Under the pieces are notes generated by a model. The model was not told where the DNA came from, did no database searches, and saw only the letters and a list, made by a program, of their open reading frames with translations. This document shows positions 39,601-48,600 of a stretch of DNA of 64,000 nt, one piece after another (within the stretch, counting starts at the first letter, position 1; each line of letters starts with the position of its first letter). The stretch is taken from NCBI GenBank assembly GCA_029783825.1, contig JAREIK010001332.1:2466314-2530313 (forward strand), in the 5' to 3' direction. The translations under genes were made by a program, and so were the position numbers. Origin of the DNA: Sapria himalayana. Lineage: Eukaryota; Streptophyta; Magnoliopsida; Malpighiales; Rafflesiaceae.

Positions 39601-42600
39601 AAGGAACAAAAAAAATAAAATAGTAATTAAAAAAAAATTTAAATTTTTAACCTTCAACATTAATTAGGTCTCTATCTACTTAAATATGTTCGATAATTTT
39701 TCACTTAAAATTTTAAATTTTTAGCTCTCAATATTTTTTATCAAATGTACTTAAAATTTCAAACTATTGAAAATTAAAATTTTAATGGTTTGAAAATTTT
39801 AAGTGTGCTATCAAACAGTCCCTTTATATTTAATGAGCTAATGAAGTATATCGTAATGGGCTATTTCTTTCTGAGAGAGAATTTAAGATGGTGTCATTAC
39901 TATAACATGTATTTAAATAATTTAACAGATAGTAATTATCATTATAAAGGCCTTGTAGATGTGTCGATTATCTTTATTTCCTCAAAGTTGAATTTTGTGT
40001 ACTTATATGCACTAGTTTGATGATGAGTGAAGTTTATTTATTTACTCTTTTTATTTTTGATGCTTTTGATTAGAGCAATCATTTTGTTGGCTATCTCAAC
40101 CAATTTTGCTCGTGTAGAGAACCGATGTGTGATATTTTTATTATTTAGTGTTTATTTAATGATAAAAATAATTCAACTGGATTTTTTCTTTAAAGTTTTA
40201 TCCCATCTTAGTAGTCAAAATTTTGCGAATCATTATTATTATTAAAACTCATGTATGATGGACTCAGTTAATATTAATAATATGATTTAATGAAAGTAAT
40301 ATATTACTTTAATAGGGCTAAATTTTTAATGTATCCTTGTCTTTGTTGTTTTCTTTAGATGATGATGAAAGATCAGTTTGCTAATTACGTTGTACAGAAG
40401 GTGCTGGAAACTTGTGATGACCAGCAACTTGAATTAATCCTTAGTCGGATAAAAGTTCACTTAAATGCTTTAAAGAAGTATACTTATGGGAAGCATATAG
40501 TTGCACGTGTAGAGAAGCTTGTAGCGGCTGGCGGTAATTTTTTATTCTTTGCTATGTTGATAATGTTGCTTTTGTTTATTGTTTTGTTTTTACACTGCTG
40601 CTCAAACCTCGATTGTAATGTTTGAATTCTGAATTTGCTCGTAGATGTAACTAGAGCTTTGGTTTTTGAATTCCAAAATGGCTCTTAGCTATGAACTAGA
40701 GAGAATTCACACTTTCTAAGGGATTGTTTGAAATTATTTAAGTTTTTTTTTCCCTAAAAAATAGATCATAGTTTTTTGTTTTCTATTTTTGCTTTTCTTT
40801 AATTAATAGGGAGGTATAGGTGTCAAACGGCCCGACCCAGTTTTAGGCAGCCCAACCGGGTTATTGAGCCGGCCCGGCACGGACACGCGGCCTGAAAACC
40901 TTCGGGTTCGGCTCGGTTAGGGTCGGGCAATCCCCTAATTTATTTGAAGAAATTAGGGCTTCGGTGATGCGCCGCTGCCCGTCTTAGCCCTTTCGGGGCT
41001 TGTCGAGCCTCGCCTGTTGTGCATCGGCTCGTATTGACCACGTTCAGTGCGTGGTCACGCGTGCTGTGTCCATGTGTCAGGACGGCACGATGAGCCGGTG
41101 CACGACACTATAGCGTGTCGTGCCTGGCCGGGCCAGCCCGGCCCGTTTGACACCTCTATTGGGAAACAAACACTCAATTGAGAAACAAGTAAATTTCTCT
41201 TTTTAATGATGAATTTGAAATATAAACGAAATGATTAGTAAATATCTAGATGTTACACTTATTAACATTCAAATTGATAAGTTTGTAAAAAAAATAATTG
41301 AAATATAGACTAAAGGTAGTTAAAAATATATATTTTATTAATGTAGCCAAATTAGGGTTTCAATCATAATATTTTCAAAAAGAATTTGGTTCGGTTGGAG
41401 AGAGATGGAAGAAAGAAAAATAAAAAAAAGTAATTTTAATAATTATTATAATTTAAAAAAATTATTTTTAGGATACAATGTATATCATATATATGTGGTT
41501 TAAGGGAAACTCATATGTCAGGTGCTCCCAAATAATGAAAAATAAAAGAAAAATATATCAAACCTAACACTCTTCCCAAGTTGAGTGTAAATGTTACAAA
41601 ATCTAATGTGTATCATAGGAAATTTATTTGTGATTACGTGAGAGCTTTCATAAAGTTGTATGCACTTTGCTCATTGATAGGTACGTATGTTGTGACAATT
41701 GAATTATAATGGATCTTCTTTCAAATGAAGTAATTATTAACCTTAATATGTTTTATTGATTGGAATACTAGGTTGATAATAATATGTTAATTTATTTGAT
41801 TGTTATAATAAAATATTATTAGTTTTTGAATTGGTAGATAGAGTTGCTTCAAAAAGTGATTGATCAATTAGAACTCATAAGTAGCTGGTATCATAGTCAT
41901 GTATTTTATTTTTATATTAAATTTTAAAATAATTATTTATATCTAACTTTTCCAAGAGATTAGTTACATGCAAAAAAAATTTTAACTTGTGGTTGGTTTT
42001 TTTGTATGTGATTGTAGGAGCTCATCTAGAATCTTAATATATTTTCTTGGTTATGCCCATGCTTTAAATGTAATCTTATGTCTTAAAACTTCATTTACAT
42101 ATCTAAGAATCTTATGTATTACTTATATATAAATTTATTTAGGAGAATCTAAAAAATGATTAATTGTATTAATAGTATATGTGATATCTGGCTTGATCAC
42201 TATTAGACAGTTTATTTTTCTTATGGTTCTTTTATATAAGTGAAATTAAATGATAATTAATATCTTTAAAAAAATATATATTTGGATAAATGATCAAGTG
42301 TTGAGCTAATTTGTGGACGTTTTGATATATTGATGTCAGATAAAATATTCAAAGTATATTTCATTTGAAAAATAAATATTGTATTTCTTGAGTATCTAAT
42401 CTCAATATCCAGAAATTACCTAAGACATCTCAAGTCATTCATCCAAAATTTAACTGGTAGAATTAATTTTTATTGGTATTTATTCAAATAATTCTCTTAT
42501 AATCTGAAATTATTTACATATATTACGAGTATTACATATTGATATTTTGATCTATACCAAAAAACTAAGATTTTTCTAACATGTTTTTTTTTTTTTAAGA

Positions 42601-45600
42601 TTAAAAGTGTTTAGTGCCGAAAAAAATCTAATAAATCATACCCTACAATTTTCTTTACTTAAAGTGCCAAAAATTCAGATCGTAAGGAGTTTTTCACAAT
42701 TTACATGCTATACCTAAGTTCCTATGAATAATGATTCACATTGGTTACAACAAAAATTATTTTTTTCTTGAGATCACAATGGAAAAATATATTATTTCTA
42801 TCTTGCTGATATATAATTTATATGTAAAATATAATAATAGAAATTAGCAATATAATAGTGATTATTTTAGCTATATGAAAAAAATATCATAGTAATAAAT
42901 AATATAAATAAATGTTAATCTCTTTGATACCAATTTGGCTAAGTTGATTATTTTTTTTATGTCTTGTCTTTATTTTGTATACATATCTACAACATCCTAC
43001 TAGTATACTTAAAGATTTTAGAATGAGATCTTAAGTGTGGTTATGTATGATTGTTCGTTATTCATCCAACATAGTATGTCATAATCTTGAATGACTAAGT
43101 ATTACAAAAAGAATAATAAGATTCTTATAGTTATCGAGTGATGATAAGAAATTAAAATATGCAGTGTAAAGATGAAGTGAAATATTACTTTGAATACTAA
43201 ATACTGAGTAAAATATGTCATTTATTTTTTTCATAGTTCAATTAGAATGTTAGAGTCACGATTCTGAATTTAATTAGCAAATTAAGTAGAAGCCTCATTT
43301 TAGGAGAATTGTGAATGTATCAATATAGTGTATAGCTATAGGATGACATTATCCAATCTTCCAACTTTTATATTTTACTTTCTTGAGGATATTTATATCT
43401 CATGCCAAGTGTGACATTCTTATTATGCTCATCTTTTTAGTATTATGTTTTGGGAGATGCCATTTCTCTTCTCAAAGTTAGTTATACTTGTCGTATTAGT
43501 TGTAAGCATAGAAACAAACATAATGATTATTCACATATGATAAATAATAACCGGACATATTAATGAACATACCGCTATAGTATCTAATTGTGCATTCTCT
43601 TAGATCAATTCCTTAAAGGACTTGTCCTTGAAGAATGTCATATTGATGCTCATATTGATTCTCCTTGTATCTGATTAGAGATGCCCATGGGATCGGTTGG
43701 TTAGTATGGCTCATGGCACGATCCTAATAAGTCATGTTGGGCACAACATGAGTAGGAACTATGCTGGGTCAGGTAGAATAGGTTGCGTACCATTGCACAA
43801 CATGGGCACGGTTAGTTTAATGCACGTGCCTTTCATTTTGTTTTTTAAAGTAGGTGTGTGAATTCATGCATATGATAAAGTAATTATATATTAAATGAAG
43901 CAAGTGACGTGCATGTGTTGTGAAGCAATGATCAATTGTTGTTTGGATACTGACACACATTGGTGTTCTATCGACAAAGTAATAAAAAATTATATATAAT
44001 TCAAATATTTTAAGTTATTTTAAAAAAATAAAAAAAAATTATATATAATTCAAAAAATAATGTTTATAATTTTTCATAATCAAAGTGCAATTTTTTTTAT
44101 TTCTTAGTTCTTTGCTCTTTTTAATATTCAAGGGTATTTATTATTTTTTATTAAAAATATTTATTATATTCTTTTAGTAATATAAAATATAATCATATAA
44201 ATTAATATTTGTTGTCAAGCCTTGTGGTTGTTGGGTTGAAGAATAATTTTGGATTCGAATGAGTCGGGTCTAAATTTTTTTAAGGTACAAATAATTTATT
44301 ATTTTAGTTATTTTTTTTGCTATTTTAATTTTAATTAAAAAAAATTATTTCCCTCAAAATTTCTCTAGAATTTAAAATATAGAAAATATTAGTAAATGCA
44401 ACAAAAATAATATTTATATTAATCTAGATAACAAAATGTTGATAGAAAAATAAAGGTGTCAAAATGGATTGTGTCACAACTCATTAAAGTGTGGCATGAT
44501 CGTGTTATCGTGCAAGGCATGGTACGAATGGCTCCATGTGTCGTGCCTAACACAACATGGGAATTAGTTTGCTAGCCCTATACCGTATTGTTGGCCCGCA
44601 AAGTGTAAGGCCGTGCTACATTGTGTTGGGAGGCCAAGCCTCTCAATTATGACTAGTCACATAAGTAGTATTCATCTCACGTGGTTAGTTTTAATAAAAT
44701 TTTTTCATCGGGTGGTCATCTGATTGGACTATATCTATGACCCAAGAGTCGATCATAGCCGGTCTTGGGTCATCCATTCAGATTGGATTGTGCTATTGGG
44801 CTTGTGGACCGTGCCATTGAGCTAAGCATGTGGGTTGTGATTGGTCCAGCATGAGGGATGACTTGCACTGGCCTAGCACGGCACAAGTCATGCCACGGCC
44901 GGCATGGACTAGGACCATGCATGACTAAACCTACAAGTGTCAAATGGGTTGGGCCTTCCTGGCTCGGCCAAAAGTCTGACATGGTTTAGTCGTGCTTGAC
45001 CTGGAACGACCCACTACAGTGTCATGTCTGGGCCCGTGCCATGTGGACTCTTGGCACAATAGTGTTGTGTCATGCCGAGGGTTTAGGCCCGTGTGCAATG
45101 CCAGGCCGGCATGGGTGCCTAGCATGTGAGCACGACATGGGGGATTTTACGGCGACGCGCGATGGTGGGACAACTTGACGATGCCCGACGGGGGGACTAT
45201 TCGGCAATGCCAGACGGACGGTGGCTCGTCATGCTCGACGAGCGATGGTGGCGTGGCAACGCATTGCCAAAATCTTAATTTTTTTAAAATAGACCCGAAT
45301 TACTTTGACCAGCCCGGTCCTTACTGGGGTAGTTTCTGGGCCATGGGCAATGTTGGGCATGCCCTCTAAAAAACTAGACCGTGCCAGGCACGACATTTTG
45401 CTATAGCATGTTGTGCTTGGCATTGCACTCCAGCCCAGTCGTGCCCGAAAAAATGGGCAGGGCCAGCCCAGCCCATTTGACTCCTTTATGGAAAGGTAAG
45501 AGATTGAGTTATCTCTCAATCATATGTCAACCTTGTCTTTGATATCTTAAAAACCTAAATATAAATATTAATATAATGAATCTATTTTTAGATTATTAAA

Positions 45601-48600
45601 AATAAAAATACTAGGGCCGTTGAAGAAGATTTAGAATATTATATATATTATAAAAAATATTTACTTGTAAGAGTACTGTTTGGATTTGACATTCTAGGAG
45701 ATATACTAAATAATATATCAAAAAATATAATAAATTAGATCACAGACTACGTGAATAAGGCCTAGAATCTAGATTTACATTAAGTTCAGTGATTTTATTT
45801 ATTTATTTATTTTCATGAGTTTTCAAGTAAGAACATGACTTGGTTTATTGCTATGATTATTTAATGCATAGATTTTTAGAAGATTCTAGATTATTTTATT
45901 ATATAAAAATATTTTTAGTTCACCTGTCATAAGATTTTTAGAAGGACTAGTAAAAATTATATTATATAAAATTATAAAATAAAAAATAGCTAGTTATTGG
46001 AGTGGTCTCGATGATGTTTGATATATGAATTAATCATAATGACTAAGTATTCGCATGCATTACTAGTTATTTTGTTAATTTTAACTATGAACTAAATAAA
46101 AAAAATATTAAAGATTTATGAGATCATTCATCATCATGATAATTCAATCATATATTAGTGTGTTGAAAATCTTTAGTGAATACAAGTTATAAAATATAAT
46201 ATTTATTATAATATTTAATAACATTTCAAATAATTATATGATAAGAAATATTTTTTTAAGAATCATTTGAGATGATCATGCAGTAGAATTTTTTCTTATT
46301 AGATATATATGTCATATAATAATCTTTAAATTCAAGTTGACTTAAAAAGACTTCTCTCTTTAGAGTAAATACATTATGATACTTTTTAGGCGATAAGTTT
46401 TTTATGCACTATGTAAGTCATTAAGTCAAAAAAAATAAATAAATTAGATATTAAACATGAAATATTATTGGAATTTTATATATTTGATTCTAGATTCACG
46501 CGTTATTATTAATATGTAATAGCTGATTATGTAAGTTTATAAGTAGTAAAATTGTCTTTTTTAATCTATTCATTATTTAGTTGTTTATATGGATCATAGG
46601 ATTAATGTCAATTGTATAAAAAATATTATAAAATATATATTTATTTGTTTGAACCAACTAAAAATTTGATGATTATGAATAATTAAATAATTTATTTATA
46701 TATTATAAAATTAATTTGTGTAGTTTTAATGAGCCTCTAGGTATGAAGATTGATATTATTTTCAAAGATGATTTTTTTTAAGGTTAGCTTGGGTTAAATT
46801 ACATGGATGTCTATTGATTATAAGTAAGCTGTTGAGTTGCAAATTCATATTTTTGTGATATTTAAAATAATACGTGATCTGCTAACTCTGTTGGCATCTA
46901 GTATTATATTTCTAAGCATCTCCTTTGGTGTCTATTGACTATATGTGAGCTGTCGAGTTATAAATTTATATTTTTTGTGCTAGTTAAAAAATATATGATC
47001 TATTAACTCCTATGGTGTCTAGCATTACATTGCTAGGCATCTCCTTTGGTATTTATTTTTTTATGATAGTTATTGTGATTTTAAATATTAAGAGTATATT
47101 ATATTTAGAGATTATTATAAAATTTTCATGCTTAAAAAATAAAGAAAAAGTATGAATGAGTCTTTCAGATAAAATAAAAGAGATACAAGTGAATGATAGT
47201 ATACATGAAAATAATGATATTGATTCTTGAAGCTGTGATATCTGAACCATATTGAGTGTGAATGATTGATATTATGTTTATGTTATTGATATTGGTGATG
47301 CTTTGACATGTATTATTTTTAGTTTTTTTTTTTTATTTTGAATTTTATATTCAAATAGATATAAATTTATATTTGAGAAAATTATATTTTGGTGTATTCC
47401 TTATAAAATCATTAAAAAAAATGAAATCCAAATTTTAATATTTAAAAAAATGGTACATCAAACTCTTAAGTCTTAACTAATTAATTTTTTGTGTAACCAA
47501 TTATCTTAATATCAAAATACTCTTAACTCTTAACTAATTAATTATTAATGAATATTCTTTCACCCCTCCCCCTTGCCGGTAACTCCATTGAGTACCTAAG
47601 GTGCGAGGGGTGAGTGAATATTTATTAATGATTAATTAGTTAAGTTTTAAGGGTATTTTTGTATTAGGATAATAGAATACACCAAAAATCAATTAGTTAA
47701 TATTCTGGTATATTATTTTTAAAATTTTAAATTTAGTTTTTTTTTTCAATTATTTTATAGATTATACCAAAACATAATACTACTTTTATATTTTTAATTA
47801 AAACTAGTGTATTTTTTTATTATATTTGTGACTTGTGATATGTACATTAATTTTCTAAAATTTAACACACACACTCACACACTTACACACACAAACACAC
47901 ATATATAAAATTTAATACAAGTTACAATCTAGCCTAGTGCCTAATGGGCAGTGGGCATTGGCTACTCTATTGGATATATAGACTAGGTAGTAGTTAATCT
48001 AAAGTCCAGTGCTTGACATGACCTGGGTCATTGTCCATCAATTGGGGCCTAGCCTAGTTGAGGGAATGCCGTTGGCACCAAGCGGCTAACTTAGGTTGTG
48101 TCTTGCCTAGTCATGTTAGGAGTATTTGTGTCCAACCTGTCTTGGCATGGCATGGCCCGAGAGGATGTACTGTGTCCAACACAACATGGGAGGATGCACC
48201 ATGTGGTGTCCAACATGATTCAATGACTCAATGTGGCCTAAAAAGATTGTTTCCTAGATATAAGGGCTGATATGGAATATGACCAAATGAATAGTAGATG
48301 ATATTTGATTGATTGATAAGTTAATGATTAATATTATTTTTTCTAAAAATATATAGGTATTATTCTATGAAATAGAAGTGTTATAGCCATCTTAATTAGA
48401 TGTTTGTTCTTCTTCTTAGCTATCTCATGTTATGTAGGAGTATCAGTATAAAATGTTTAATGAACACGAATCATTTTGTGCTCAAGAAAATTAAAAAAAA
48501 TGGTAAGAAATATACTCTAATGCTTTGTTGCTTCTTGATATCTTAATCTCACAACTAAAATGAATATTTATTTTTTTATAAAAGTTCATTAAAATTGAAT

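Larger units (their letters stand above)
35030..40022 (+). pseudogene. Ty1/copia polyprotein remnant in intron 7, carrying two nested insertions
   Basis: On the + strand, with many frameshifts, I can follow FIDDYSIYV (integrase core, about 36140) and [28 protein letters not shown] (integrase, 36370-36480). The RT region (37740-38600) is collinear with 53230-54000. RNase H gives CIDDRST and IFLGSN (about 38820), and after the [21 protein letters not shown] (39830). It ends near 40020 in the motif family 'KLG..DIYAPA'. The solo-LTR-like piece 37192-37709 and the MITE 39058-39822 interrupt it. The 5' limit is uncertain. It resembles the copia copy at 51480-54680. Confidence 0.68.

Noticed and set aside
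40534..40625. Read-through end of the Pumilio protein after exon 8
   Set aside because: A perfect donor site follows GCTGGCG, and the exon at 49598 restores the conserved ERRI end. Kept only as a possible minor isoform.
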